From positions 20,147,216-20,211,215 of the forward strand of contig JAYGXS010000004.1 in assembly GCA_036362985.1 (NCBI GenBank): a stretch of 64,000 nucleotides of DNA, given 5' to 3'. Below are positions 25,646 to 38,449 of the stretch, piece after piece. The DNA is from Ligula intestinalis (lineage: Eukaryota; Platyhelminthes; Cestoda; Diphyllobothriidea; Diphyllobothriidae). Each line of letters starts with the position of its first letter. Position 1 is the stretch's first letter. The notes under the pieces are model-generated. The model had not been told where the DNA came from. It ran no database searches and saw only the letters and a program-made list of their open reading frames with translations. The position numbers were made by a program, and so were the translations under genes.

Positions 25646-26214
25646 TGTGGCAATTGACATGGTAATACTGGTTGAGCAGTAACTCGATGTCAGGTGCCAA
25701 TCCTTCAAAAGTGTAATGCTTATTTCTCGCTAAAATTGGTCTATTAAGTTATGTCACGTGGAAATCATCAGATGTGCCAGTAAACACGGTGTCGGCTGAC
25801 CAGCGTTGCATCTATGCTGTCAGGAGTTGGATGTCCCTGTCGCAGTTGGTAGGTATTTGGTCGCTTGCCTCGGGTTACCCATGTCTGACACACACGTAAA
25901 ACGATAAAACTAGCATTCCGTTTCCTTTACTCAAAGTTTACAGCAATAATTTATTAAGAAAATTATTTCATTTTACTTATCACTATCTTTTCCCCTCTAG
26001 AAGGCACCGCTACAATTTGGGTAAGCTGCTTTGGCAACGGTTCACATGCCAAGGCCTTCAAACCATTTCATTCCTATATGGTGCTAGTTAAAAGCTCAGA
26101 CACGTGTTGCCTCGATATTTCTGCCACTGCATGATGCAACAACGAAGAATTCGGCTCCTCAATGGGTCCCCCAGCACTCTTAATGTGGTTTCGGGAATGT
26201 GAGCTCTAGATAAA

Positions 26215-26565
26215 AATCAAGGGCGAACGAACGTTTTTGACTATTCATCATCAAGATATTACAGTCATACAAATATATTATATAATATATTATAATAATA
26301 CTATGTAGAATTAGCAAGGGTAACAAGAGTAGAGTAAACGCGATACAGGAATGACGGGACGACATGAACCAATTGTAGGAGTGCCTCCCTCTTCCCCCTC
26401 TCTGGTCCCTCATGATGACTACAGTCTGATTTTTGATCCCTTAACACCTCTCTCCCTAATTATTACTGATTGGTTGCTCAAGTCTTTTAAACTCTAACCT
26501 CCCTTATGTTTTTATACTAGCCTGATGATGAAAAACGTTCGTTCGCTTAACTTGACTTATTGGCT
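26215..26565. repeat. Inverted pair of GATGATG...ACGTTCGTTCGC modules
   Basis: A module on the minus strand at 26227-26258 (GATGATGAATAGTCAAAAACG, then TTCGTTCGC) faces a plus-strand copy at 26527-26553 (CTGATGATGAAAAACGTTCG, then TTCGC). An A/T-rich stretch lies between them. The module resembles a degenerate hammerhead-like core with a very short stem II. Probably the two ends of a small decayed element. Confidence 0.4.
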
Positions 26566-27249
26566 GCTTACATCGCTCAGAATAATCAAGGGAATAGTTT
26601 CAGAGATTAGAAAGTGCCATTTTTGGAGTTGAATGACCGGAACATGACTTTCATTCAGTTTATGCTTGGGGGGACGTTGCATTTTCGACCGATCATCGTC
26701 AGGTCAAGTGCCTTGAAATTCGACAAGGCTGTTCGCGAGGAGATGGGAGACTAAGCTTTTCACTGATGTGAAAGGGTGTGAGGGGAATGTTTTAACACAT
26801 TTGTCAGGTTTATTATTCAAATCCGTCAGGAAGAAGTATGAATTAAGTAGTCATCTGGTGAATGCTGTTTTGATTGGTCAGAAAATCCTGTTTTGTCAGG
26901 CAACTTAATTAAACAGCATTTACGGATTCCATATATTTCAGAAGCCGGGCAGGTAAGTTGACCCATATTTCATTAAACCAATCACTTCTGACCGTAGCTT
27001 AATGGTTAACTGGTTAGGCAAACCTTGTACATTGTACCTTGGACCCTGTACTATCGTGAACTCGTCTAATGCAGAGGCCTTTACGTATTTCATAACTGGG
27101 TCAAATACACATGCGCATTTTTCATTCATGTTATCGGGTTATTAGGGAAAGAGGGTTTGTGCGGTGCAAAATTGTGTGTTAGACTGCCAATACAAGCAAA
27201 CATGCGAATCCCAGGAAGAAATTGAGCAGAAGCTTCTATCGTTGGGATA

Positions 27250-27670
27250 ACGCTTTCATTCGCCTGACGTTTTGACATCTGTCGTGGATTCTTCGTCAGA
27301 GACATGAGCAGAATATATGCACAGGTATTTGCAGTATTTAAATCACATAGTCATTACTGCAAACGTATTACGACAATTAACTATAATTGTCCTCTTGTGC
27401 GCTGAAAGCTTGTTGACCGGCGGGCGGGCTCTGACTTTCTGAACTTTCATCATGTGTGGTGGACTCGGGCGCGGCGATTGCTCGGCCATCTTGCTCTCCG
27501 GTGTTGGCGTAAGACGACGTGGTGGCCTGTGCGTTCCCCAAGTGGTGCCTTGCTTTGGCCAAATTATCAGTGGATTGGACAAATCGTTGCACTTGTTTAT
27601 GTATTGGGGGCCCGGGAACCATGAATCCATGAATTCTCGGCTCTTGTGAGAATGTCGGCCGTAACAAATG
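27250..27670 (-). mobile_element. PLE 3' end with hammerhead-like motif
   Basis: Minus strand: a protein tail in which one frame reads INKCNDLSNP and another SSESQSPPAGQQ, followed by a 3' UTR and a hammerhead-like motif at 27262-27299. 5' truncated, and the frames are shifted relative to the related copies. Confidence 0.65.
27262..27299 (-). ncRNA. Hammerhead-ribozyme-like motif (PLE), G12 mutated
   Basis: Core CTGACGA (27293-27299). Stem I pairs GTCT with AGGC across the junction, and a GTC cleavage triplet follows AAAAC, where GAAAC is expected. The G-to-A change and the poor stem II pairing (GAATCC against GATGTC) suggest a decayed ribozyme. Confidence 0.45.
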
Positions 27671-28009
27671 GTGAGAAACTAAATCGGGGCAGACCAGATT
27701 CTCCAGGTTCGTGACTCATTCCATACGACTAATAAATACAATCGATTTCAACTGTTTAGTACGAAATTTGTGAAAATAAGAAATCGTAAGCTGCAGTTTC
27801 ACATAAAGGCTATCCCTAAACCTCCTGAGGAAGTAAGATAACAATATCTAGGTTTATATTCAGGAAACCAAGGCGAGTATAGACTTCTCGGGAAGTGTTC
27901 ACCTTTTCGCCGGAAAATTTTCCAAAACATTCGTTTCAGTAGTAATGCTAGTGGGACACTCACCGGTTGAATTACAGGAAACACTCGACACTCTGTTCCT
28001 CGGTGGCTC

Positions 28010-28480
28010 ACCCTTGAGCCCTGACGGCAGCCGCACAGTCGTTAGTACTATAGGCAAAATACCAGTGCTACAAAGACAAAGGATGCTGAAAGGGCCGTTC
28101 CTGGCTAATTAGCAGTTGCCAACTAATAATACCCGACCCAAGGTTTTGCAAACCCTAAAGTTTAAACCCATTGGTTAGAAGTCTAATGTCTTTAACAATG
28201 CAGCACGGTTTGGCTGTCCTGTTGATTCCAGGGCACAAAGGAACACCTCTAGCCCTTAAAGCTATTGGTGAACGTCCGAATCTTCCTGTTAAAAAAAACG
28301 ATCGCCACCCACAGAGAAAGGAGCCCATAACTCAAGGGTTAGGCCGTCGGAATCCTAACCAGTGGGTCGCATACTCGATCCTCAGATGTTGCAACACTTG
28401 GGCTTGGATATGGTTCAGAGATGAAGGGTAATAATAAGTCAGAAATAGCCATTTCAGTCCCCCGTGTCTTTTGTGTTAGC
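28010..28480 (+). mobile_element. SINE copy
   Basis: Body words TTGAGCCCTGACGGCAGCCGCACAG...GATGCTGAAAGGGCC (28010-28110) are followed by a tRNA-like head at 28320 (CATAACTCAAGGGTTAGGCC; B box ATACTCGATCC) and a tail, AATAATAAGTCAGAAATAGCC, then CATTTCAGTC (28425-28465). Related to 33.14-33.34 and 48.37-48.72 kb. Confidence 0.55.
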
Positions 28481-28679
28481 GTTAGTAATTCTACAGCTCC
28501 AGTTCTTTGATACAAAAGGTCCTGTGCGGTGGAACCGTCCTGAAAGCCAGCTGATGATGGCGACGCAGCTGTGCGAAACAGAAAACGGCTACCCGAAGTG
28601 TGCATAAGTCTTCTTACGCATCTCTGTTTGCGCATTGACCGTATCAGACATACAGCAATCAGACTGAACTGCCTCACGA

Positions 28680-31050
28680 CACAAACTGACCTTTTCTCTA
28701 TTTTTGGGTTTGGTCTGGTCTGACTGTGGGTCTGTTAACTTGAACTTAGTGGGCTGTCTCTATTGTGTCATGTTACATAGGTGTGCACGAAAGCTCTCTG
28801 AAGGACATCTTATTTGAGTGACCACAGTCTAGGTATATAATCTTTACCTGCCTAGATCTCTTAGCGAAAGAATGCTTTTGAAGATAATGGTTACTTAACT
28901 GAATGAATAAAAGAGACGCGTTGGCCATCGTCTTTAAGTTTACTCCTTCTCAACCGTCCTTGGATTTGAATGTTCGTTGTACAAGGATTAAATGCCCCTC
29001 GTTTACTGTAAAAGATCTGAGTGAAACCCGTAGCATTTGCAAAGAACAGTCGGCCAATTTTGGTCAAATTTACGGTTTTGTCGATGAGATAGGACTCACG
29101 ACTAAGTTTTCTTGTGAGAAATTATGTCGACCTTTATGGTTTGTTTTCCAATACTGTTTCATACATCCAAGAAACTTCGAAAAACTTGTCTAGAAGGACT
29201 TGGTAGAGTAAATTAGCAAGGACTTCGGCATTATATTTTTCAGTCAAATCTACAAGAAAGCGCTGAGTTCTCATTGTTTTTTGCTGTTGCAATAGGCATA
29301 GAATGGTGGCTTGCGGCGAAATACATAAAACGCAAAATGTGATTTGTGCTCAGTGTGATTAACGCAGCACAACCAAAAGGAAAAAGAGTTCGATGAAATT
29401 ATTAGTAGTGATCGCGAAAAATCTCATCAGTTCTAAGGGACAGGCGTTTCAATATAGTCGACTCAAAATGAGAGATATTTGAAATTTAATCCTATCATCA
29501 GACCAAGTGACAGTTGCCCTGGTTGGTTTCATCAAAGCTTCACACGCTTCGTGGGAGAAGCCGCTGAAGACTAAGGCTTACTGGGAATAATTGTTTTTTC
29601 TATGAAACGCGGTCGCTTATTGTTATTTTTTAAATCTGTATACGAAGAATAAACAAGCAATTGTTTTGTTTGAGGATGATATAAAGTTTTAAAGCTAATT
29701 TTCACTTCTATCGACAACGAAACCCGGAAGTTGGTTATGAGAGAAGAACACCAAAGGTCATATCTTTAGGAAGGGGTGGATTAACCACTGTAGTCTGTGC
29801 AAAATTGCCATCCTTGTAACTCCAGAACTCTTTTGTGCTTGCATTTACCCTTTGAATCAGGTGTTTAAACATGAGAGTGTAGTAAAGAGCGACAGCAGAA
29901 TATATGAATAGTCCCGGAACAACACTCTCAATAAGCCGTTCTCTTGGCGGCAATCTTACAGGGACTGCTCCTGCGTTTCCAAGCAGTCTGTAATTAAGCC
30001 ACCAATTGTGAGTCGCATCCGAAACAGACGCCTGAGTTGAAGTCTCCTTCCAGGTTGACGCTTTGCGCTCGGATTCTACTCCCAGAACTGTCTTCTATTC
30101 TTCTGCCTCAACATTAATATTTCCAAGTGGGAAATTTGAATGGCGCCAGATGAAGGCGTACACTGAGGTATCGACGTTCTTTTAATAAATGTTGATCATT
30201 TTGGTCCCAACATCACCTTTTCATCAAACCGCCATGAAAAAGGTTCCTGAATATGCTGATGAAAGTTATAATTTGAAAAAAATGCAGGAGACATCACAAG
30301 CCCCCTTCAGATAATCTAAAAAGCTGTAACCTGCAGAAGGATGCATGACTGGAATTTGGGGCTAAAACGAAGCAACTTTCATGTGACCTGGCACGATCTG
30401 TCCGCTAGATGTCATGCTCTTTCCTTGTGTTTATCTCATTCTTATAAGACAGAGATACAAAGTCCAAAACTGGTGATTTTTGCTGATAAATTCTTGCCAA
30501 TAATCAACACCACTGAGCAAACAGTCAAAGCTGCAAACCGTCTTCTAACAGCAAGGCTGCAAATCAGGCTAGGCAGTCTTGTGTTATTCTCTCTCTCTGA
30601 CTCGTTCTGTCCATTAAAAGAGTATATTCCATCTAACTAATCAATTTCACTTTGAACGTACTATTTTGTTGCTTTCTTATTCTCCATCAGCAAAAACGTC
30701 TATGCCATTTTTCTCTGTTTTCCCCTTTTAGCTCACTTCTTCGAGGGGCTTGAATCTTAACAACTGCCCGCTGTAATTTTCCCCCAACGACTCTTAATAC
30801 ATGCAGCAAAGGTTTGCTCACGATTTCACCTGACAATTCTGTGAATATTCCCCATGTTAAACTTAAAAAAGTCAAGTCGGTTATCTAGATTTATTAGTCA
30901 CTAACCAGCCTGTCAACCTGCGGCCTTATGATGAATTTTATTCCCGTGACTTCTCTATCGGTGAACTAAAGCGAAAACCTGTTTGCCTTAGACAGGCGCA
31001 TCCCCACAAATGGACAGACTAAAAACAGCCAATTCTCGTAATATCCTATT
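28680..31050. other. No recognisable feature
   Basis: Small frames only (for example 96 codons at 28903-29193, +) without recognisable domains. Confidence 0.4.
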
Positions 31051-31089
31051 GGAATTTCTATTCAAATTGTAAGCTGCTTGCCATGGAGC

Positions 31090-31330
31090 ATAATAGACAT
31101 TCGGTTGACACTAACACATCTTTCTGCGTTCTTGTTCGAGCACGAACAAACCGGACCTTACGCTACATGGAAGCATCCTACATACGGCGGGAGAAACCCG
31201 ACCTATGTAAGCAACTAGACCATGTAGTGAATCTTCAATTGCCGTGGTAAATACATACCACACCTTTATTTGGTTAAATTTTTCCCTCCCCCCCATTTCT
31301 TTAGTCCCAAGTTTAACAGTTGACATAAAT
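31090..31330 (+). mobile_element. PLE 3' end fragment (clade of the 61-kb element)
   Basis: Encodes the last 35 or so residues of the nuclease ORF (TLRYMEASYIRREKPDLCKQ, ending VVNLQLPW and a stop at 31247), then a pyrimidine-rich 3' UTR. The same ending is found, out of frame, at 61380-61480 (-), 50800-50890 (+) and 34640-34740 (-). Confidence 0.7.
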
Positions 31331-32551
31331 TTTGGCCACTTGCCACGTTGATACGACCTTGCTTTTATCGATTTTGTGTAAATTCAAATTGATGTGTTCT
31401 TTTGATATTTCGTTGTTCATGCACGGAGCGGAAGCAGCTGAAAAGCGCTCTCGAAATTTATTCGCGCGAATAAATTCTGCTATTCTCTCTTGCTTCAAAT
31501 TATTACCGGGGAAAAAATGCTTTAAAGTGCAAGCATCACTAAAAGGCTATTTTCAAACGTTTTTCTACTTGTGCTGATTTGCTTACTGGTTATTTAGCAC
31601 AGACAGACCTTCTGTACATTCAACACTGAAGATTACACAGCTACAGAGATTTTGGGGGGTTTTGGAATTTTCTGCTTTCCAAAAACAGTTCCTGTTTCTA
31701 AACAACGTATTCTTACTTTCAAGGTTTCCTTTAAGCTTTCAGTTTGCTTAAATTCATCCATCATTATTTCAGAACTCGTTGGTGGGATCTCATAGCAGAG
31801 GTAGCTAGAATGTTGGCTGTAATAAAGCTCCTCTTGTTATCTTTGTAGGAGTCTCACTGAGACCGCCAGGTTTTTAAAACTGGGTAAAACGAAATAGCAA
31901 ACCCTGCCAAAACCGCATATTGATGCAATTGTTGGTGACAGTTTGCGAGTGATTAGCAATCTTGGTTAAGTTTCAGCACCGTGTATGTGATAGGTGACGT
32001 ACTGTAGGCTAGTTCTAGAGCCTGTTGAGCGACTCACTTCTCAGTAAAAGGACTCCCAAAAATATTCATATAAGTCGTGAAGACTGTTCTATTAAGGTTA
32101 CCCGCGCGACGCTGGTCGACAAAATACGTGTTGCTATGGTGGGTGTTTACTATCAGGCTGCTGGGTAGAATTGTTGTGGAGTCTTTTACTTTCAAAAATT
32201 GACTTCATCAGGATAAGTTGATGGGGGCATATATTTAGCGACTGCTGGACGTGCTGACGGATATCGACTCCCTTTGAAGGGTAACACAGCTTTGAATAAC
32301 GCCTTATCACATTTTGTGGGAATAAAATTAATAAGAAGTCACCATCGCATCACACTTATTTTTTCTACTAGGGTTAGACCCGAAATAAATCGTTTGGGCG
32401 ATAGAGTTTAAAACAACTATCTTTGCCGCCTATGAACAGACATTTTTCTCAAAATATAACCTCTTTATGCAGTCACAGCCGAAACTGAAAATAAATCGCT
32501 GCGACTTAAAACGATTTCTGCATGAAATGGTTATTCATATAATAAATGTTG

Positions 32552-32757
32552 GGTTCATCATCTCCCAAAGGTAAGGAAGAAAAAGATGGGACGGCTTCAT
32601 GGACCAAAGTATATTTGAACTGGAAGCGAGAAGGTTTTCGAAACGTCAGTTCAGATAAAAGTTGGTCCATGAACACGCCCCCTTTTCTTTTTCCTTACCT
32701 TTGGGAGATGATGAACGCCATAACATATCTGGACCCCATATCTTTCGGCATGTAAAA
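32552..32757 (+). mobile_element. Head-to-head PLE 3' end (palindrome)
   Basis: A plus-strand PLE 3' end (GAGAAGGTTTTCGAAACGTC, CAGTTCAG, CCTTACCTTTGGGAGATGATG, to the TTTCGGCATG end) is preceded by an inverted copy of the same 3' UTR. Arms are 32552-32622 and 32647-32717 (71 nt each) with a 24-nt spacer that holds the right half of the hammerhead-like motif. Its left core (CTGANGA) is cut off. Clade of the 25-kb and 57-kb elements. Confidence 0.75.
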
Positions 32758-33139
32758 TAGACATATAAAAAAACAAAAAGAATCTTAGGTGGGATACCAT
32801 TCTTTAATATTTTTAAAATTTATTGTTATGTAAAAATGAGGGAGCATGTCATTGTTCAATAAAATACTTTGCATATTTTAAAGTTCGGGAGTTATATATT
32901 ATAGATGATATGGCAGTATCATTTTGGGCTGATGGTTACATACAAATTAGAGAGGGGAAAACTTTATTCAACTCACCTTCACGGGTTCTCACTTTCTGGT
33001 TATGTGTACCCCCTCATTTATGGTTAAGTTCCTTCCCAATGGCAATGCTTGCAACATATATGCGAACAAAAACGTATACTGTTCTCCCTATCATCTATTA
33101 GAAGGCAGAATAGGGCAGATGAGTTCCGCTTAGGTGAAC

Positions 33140-33345
33140 GTTCACCAATGAGTGTCAATGTTCCCTGACCTAAACCGGCGAGACAACGAGCTCGTAGCTC
33201 AGTGGTTAGGGCCTTAGACTCTGGTCGAAAGGTCGTGAGTTAGATCCTCGGGTGGTGCACCACTTAGGTCTGGGTATGACTGCCTGACGACGGTTAATAA
33301 GTCAGAAATGACGATTCTATGTTCCCTTGTTTTTGCCAGCAAAAC
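33140..33345 (+). mobile_element. SINE copy, best preserved
   Basis: tRNA-like head from 33188: CTCGTAGCTCAGTGGTTAGG (A box) and GTCGTGAGTTAGATCC (B box). A linker TGCACCACTTAGGTCTGGGT leads to the tail CTGACGA (33284-33290) ... AATAAGTCAGAAATGACG. The preceding TTCCCTGACCTAAACCGGCG is shared with 48525-48545. Confidence 0.65.
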
Positions 33346-33959
33346 TATATGAAAATAATCTTGTTCAGCACTATGATCATTTCTTTTTGTGGTCTAGCTT
33401 TCTCAATCATGCGAGAGCCCATAGTCATAGCTGTCGGGAACCATCAAGAAGCGATAGTAAATGGAAACGATAACCAATAAATTACTAATGGTGCAGGGCT
33501 GATGCTGACTGCGCACATCTCCGCGTATTAGCGAAAGTTTGATATCGGAGAATTCACCGCAACCGTAGGACTGAGTCAATTAAAGGCTAGCAGCAGATCC
33601 AGAGTAATCGTGTGAACTGGAAGCAGTCCTTTGGGGAAGGGGGTTAATTATCTCCTTCGCAGGGTATGTGTGTGCTAATATGCATAAGGCCAGCTTTTGT
33701 CCGGCCCTGCGCGCATGATTACAATTGTGATAAAGGCAACAGAGCGAATCAGCTAAACTAGATTATGGACTCAGCTGTGCCTTTGACTCAGCGGCACATG
33801 GGGCTTCTGCTTGATGCGCAGTTGCACTGTCTGATTTTTATAAAATTAGTCAGTTACCTCGCTGTATACGTTTTTGTTGTTGCTTTCACTGAAAGTGAAC
33901 TAATCTGTGGCTTTGAAGTCTCGGACAGATGCTACCGCTCGACCAGACGCCCTGCTCTA

Positions 33960-34260
33960 TATTCTCATAGTGTATGTATAGCGCCGGCGCCCGGCCTGCA
34001 AAGTGTTACGTGATTGAACTCCTCTGTTTGCCTCTGGGCCCACCAATCACGGGTGCCGCAGGCTGCTATTGGCCAAGCAGTTGTCCAAGCGGCCAGTGAA
34101 TCACTCTCGCACGACATTTATACACTCACGTTCACACCACGCTAGTAGACAGAGGCGCGTGCAGGGCCCAGGCTTGCCGCGTATCGAGGCTTTGGACTAC
34201 CACTGAGTTTATCTATACAATAAACAACTCCTACTGCCGTTGTGCCTTCTCCTTCTATAC
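33960..34260 (+). mobile_element. LTR-like block, diverged relative of family A
   Basis: CACCAATCACGGGTGCCGCA (about 34040) parallels GCCAATCACAGATACCGCAA of family A. TTTATACACTC (34118) could be a TATA box, and TATACAATAAACAACTCCTACTGCC (34213-34237; the match to family A is its first 20 nt) parallels the family A poly(A) region. No internal region attached. Confidence 0.4.
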
Positions 34261-34559
34261 GAAACTGGGCGTTATAATTGTAGCGCTCTGAGCACACCCA
34301 CGGCTTGAACCCCTATAAATGTATGGTTTGATTAGAGAGCGAAAGATAAAGGATGTTTTTCCTGGCAAGAGTGACTCAGGCGCTCCTGGGATTTTAAAGC
34401 TTGAAATAAGGCCAGTTGCGTGTTTCAGTGTTTTACCAAATTTATCTGTTAAGAAATAACACACAAGTTAAGAGAATCTTCCTCTGCAAGGAACCTCATT
34501 ATGACAGTCACGGCTGCCCATTTTTTGTCTTTGTTAAGTAAATAATTGGGGCAATTCTC

Positions 34560-34860
34560 ATCCAGCTGGCCATTCTACTGGTCACGTGACGGAAGGTTTT
34601 CTGTCATATGGTCTGGGCAGTGCCTGCCCATTTGCTCTTTTAGGCTACTCACGGGCTGCAACAGTCTTCGTAGGTCGGGTTTCTCCAGCTGTATATAGGC
34701 CGCCTCCAGGTAGCGCAATGTGCGCATTATTCGTGCTTGAATAAGTACTCGGAAGGATGTTTTTGGGTCTGCAGGGTGACTCCTATCAAGCAGATGTTTA
34801 GTCCTTTCCCCTTCCATCTGTTGACAGCCACTTAGGCTTCTCCCTGCCCACCCACCCACC
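34560..34860 (-). mobile_element. PLE nuclease C-terminal fragment
   Basis: Minus frame 34859-34575 contains HLLDRSHPADPKTSFRVLIQ followed by TLRYLEAAYIQLEKPDLRRL, the end of the GIY-YIG ORF of the 61-kb clade. Truncated on the 5' side at a CCCACC simple repeat. Confidence 0.65.
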
Positions 34861-34869
34861 CACCGCCAG

Positions 34870-37075
34870 ACAAAACAATATGAGCAGGACTTTTAAAGGC
34901 TGACCAAGCATGGTTTACTGGTAACTATTTATACTCCGCTGTAGCTCTCATATAATGCAGCAGAACTGCCTAGAAGCCAGGCAGCAGGATAAAAATTTGG
35001 CCAACGCCTCTGCTGGCTATATTACGTATGTTCTACTTAAGAACCTTTGAGAAGGCCTGAAAACGTAGGAAGTCTGCTAGGAATCACCTAAAAATATACT
35101 TGGGGTAGGAAGCCGAAAGAGAAGCTGCAAGAAGATGTTAAAATATCCGACGGGTCTGTTTTGAGATTAAATTATTTTTGAGAATACCAGCAGAAAATGA
35201 GATTGCGATGAGCATGGTCTTGTAAGTAGGTATACCTCGTGAACCGTTCTTCTTTAGGGAAGTTTCATACTGACGCAGCTATCACAGTTAGAAGCATAAT
35301 GCATTTTCTCGCCTTCTATGTTCAAGTTCGAAACTTCCTACAGAGCAGGATGCTATTTGAAAGTGCCACTCACAGCGTTGAAAGGTTTAACGTCAAACTT
35401 GTTCCACTGTTTCGATCTTTTGATTGACGATTGACTTAGATCGCTCCCTCGAACCACGAGTAAATTATGCATATGCTGCAATATCCTTTCGCACTCGGAC
35501 AAAACTTTGACAAAAATGCATGACGACAGTTGGATACTGAGTCGGGGATGCAGAAATTATGTACTAAATTTCCCAGTGGAGTTTATAGCCTACAATGTCA
35601 GAATGCTCAGGGCGCATTTACGCATATTATTGAAGAAACTTGTTGGAAAACTGTCCTCCAGCTCCAGATCTGGCAGCTTGGTCGTCACTGCTGACTATGC
35701 TAACTGTGTTTCCCGCAGCTTAACAAACGCAGGGAAGGCGATGCACTTGAATTAGTTAATACTGATAGTAGATACGCATGCTTTCCTCTCTCTCACGCAC
35801 CTGAGGCCGGGGAAAGCAGAGTCAGGACGAGCAAGAACGACTCGGCAGCACTGGCTGACTAAACGAAGAAACGTCTACGCGTGCAACGCACGATCTTTTT
35901 CGCACACGATAGAGCATTTTTTGGCAGAAACAAGAAGGGACTGCTTGGATCCTAGCTTAGGCAATAAAAAGAATATGACTGACACTCCATTCTGAGGGGA
36001 CCGATTAAAACCCTCCATCGGCGCTCTTCCAACTTATGGCTATATGCGCACCTTCGTAGTTTAAAAGCGCCTTATACTGTTAGCTGTGAGGAAGATGGTC
36101 CGCGTGCCGTGGAGACGGAGTTCCCAGAAGCAACGCCAACATGTATTTCTTCTCCCAACGACGCTTTATTGTCCGAACCGGTCAATCATCCGATACGCGG
36201 TTAAGGTGACGCGAGTTTGCGTTTAAGCGTGCCCCAGTGCCCCCAGATGTGGCATTTTTGTGGGCGCGCAACCAATACAAAGCGTATCATGCCCTCATTT
36301 TATCCTCGTGTTGGTCCAGCGTATTTCCCACATGACCCATTATGTGGGCACAGATCCACGCATGATTACTAGTATTCAGAGCGGAAACTTCAATCAGAGA
36401 TAGGCAGAGAGAGAGCGGGAAAATTAACTCTGACTGAACCTGGATGAGGTTGTTTATGGAGGGGTACGGTGTATGTACCTCTGAAATACCCGACTGACGT
36501 ACTTTGAGAATGGGTGTTGCCACATGATTAATGCAAACTGTAATGTCTACTTTCTTCATTAAACCTGTCACGTAACGACCTAGTACTGACCACTTACTAC
36601 TTCGTGAATGGTTAATCTACGTTTTACCTCTAACTGACTGCTATATAATCGGGTCCTTGAGCATATTGTATTGAGGTCCTGTAGCGTTCTGGAAGACTGC
36701 TGTAAGTTATTCTTTTCACAAAGCTGCATTTTACAGCAGAAAGAGAGCCGGTTTGGTTGTCTGATAATTGCGAAATTTTAAAAATATTAGTTTCCACTTC
36801 GACTGAATTTGTCGGCTTTATTTCAGTCCCTCCTCGGATACTTCTCATGGAAAGGATAGCACATTTGGCACAACTTATCACTAGTTGGAATTGGGCTCTC
36901 TGAATGCTTTATTCAATTATGTTAGACAGTCCCGCGCGTATTCGCCGTCCGATTATCTTAAAAAAGGTTTGGAAGAACGATTCAACGGCAATTAAAGTTA
37001 TCCAAAGCGAGAGCGAATCATACACACTCATCATGCTCATTTGAAGTATTGCGAAATCAAGTCTCAGTCTTAATT
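34870..37075. other. No recognisable feature
   Basis: Only short frames without domains, and no repeat shared with other parts of the window. Confidence 0.4.
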
Positions 37076-37079
37076 TAAA

Positions 37080-37123
37080 AAGAAGAACAAGAACAAGAAG
37101 AACAAGAACAAGAACAAGAAGAT
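37080..37123 (+). repeat. (GAACAA)n-type simple repeat
   Basis: Imperfect run of AGAACAAGAACAAGA units. Confidence 0.85.
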
Positions 37124-38449
37124 AGCTCCTCGCTTGCTGGAATTACGGCTTTATTAATCTGAGCTTTCGAATTCTTACTGGTGTCCATCGTCAGCAACAA
37201 AAACGGCAACAAAACAGAAGTAAATTTTATAGAAGGAAGGGACCAAGAAACCACCAGTGACGTCAGTCCAGACATGACTGCCAGTGCCAGACCAATAAAT
37301 TAATTCGTTGAGTTCCCATATGAGTACCAGGCTTCAACCAATTTTCGGCTCGTCTTGATTTCGATTTATGCGTTTATCTTCGTGGCTTCGAAATTGAACT
37401 CCTGAACCGTTTCGTAGATGTAGCCAGCACATCTACTGATTTCGAAAGTTCAGATAAATAAAGCCATAATTCCAGCGAGTTAAGGGTCTTCTTCATTTTT
37501 TCTTATACACTCCCGCCTGGATTGCGAATATTCGCTTCAATTCAAATCAGCCTTAGTCCAACTATTTGAAGGGCTCTGATTTTGTACCACTTTTAGATGG
37601 ATCCTTAAGGATCTTATGGTTATGGATTGATAGGAAATAAGATGGTGAATATGTTTTTTTTAGCTTTTGATCCATTTACTTGCCCCTACCTCAATAAATT
37701 AACAGCTAACCACTCCAAACCTAAAGTGATTCGGAGCAACCAACCCACGTATTTTGGCTTGTCTGGTCGTCGCAGGGGTAAAACCTGCATGCCTAGTACT
37801 GCAGTGAGTAAACTATTTGAAAGTCACTCTATTCCTTTCCCGACAGGGGCAAATTTAGGTCAGTATGACTGCAGACGAATATGAGCACATTTGGTGAACT
37901 CACCTAAAGTCCACCCATACGTTCGCCACACGCGGTTTGATGGTTTAACACACTCAAACCTGACTTTCCTCCTCCCCCCAGCTGAGGGGAGACAAGATAG
38001 TTGGCAACCTTTCCAGCTACGACTGATGGCACGACTTCATGGCTAGAATGAACATCAGATTCCTTACAATGTGGACCTATGAACTGCACCAGACTCACAC
38101 ATTTCACCATTCATACCACGTAGCAGTGGCAAGCCCGAGTTAAGCTAAATCAGTAAGACTTTGTGTGTAACGGTCAACCATGGCATGAAACCTCCCTCCT
38201 GCATTTGTCACATGTTCAGATTCATGTAGTGCAAATGTGGCACCCAAACGAAGCAGTTTCTACTGGAAGCAGTTCATGTCACTTGTTTTAGTTTTTTTTC
38301 CAAATTTGCCACCCTGCTGTTGCAGCAAGGTTATTCAATGAATAGGGCAACTTTGCTCATCAATGTTACAGTAAACCACTATCAAAATTAAGGGACGGCT
38401 TTGCACATAGGTGCCCAGTCCTAGAAATAACAACCTATTTTTATTTTTA

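Noticed and set aside
26673..26702. Hammerhead-like CTGACGA ... GAAA ... GTC on -
   Set aside because: The first base pair of stem I would be C-C and stem II is only 2 bp. Too weak to list as a feature.
28539..28590. Hammerhead ribozyme (CTGATGA ... GAAAC)
   Set aside because: Stem II does not pair well and no NUH triplet follows GAAAC. Treated as chance.
37080..37123. CRISPR-like array
   Set aside because: It is a six-base simple repeat without spacers.
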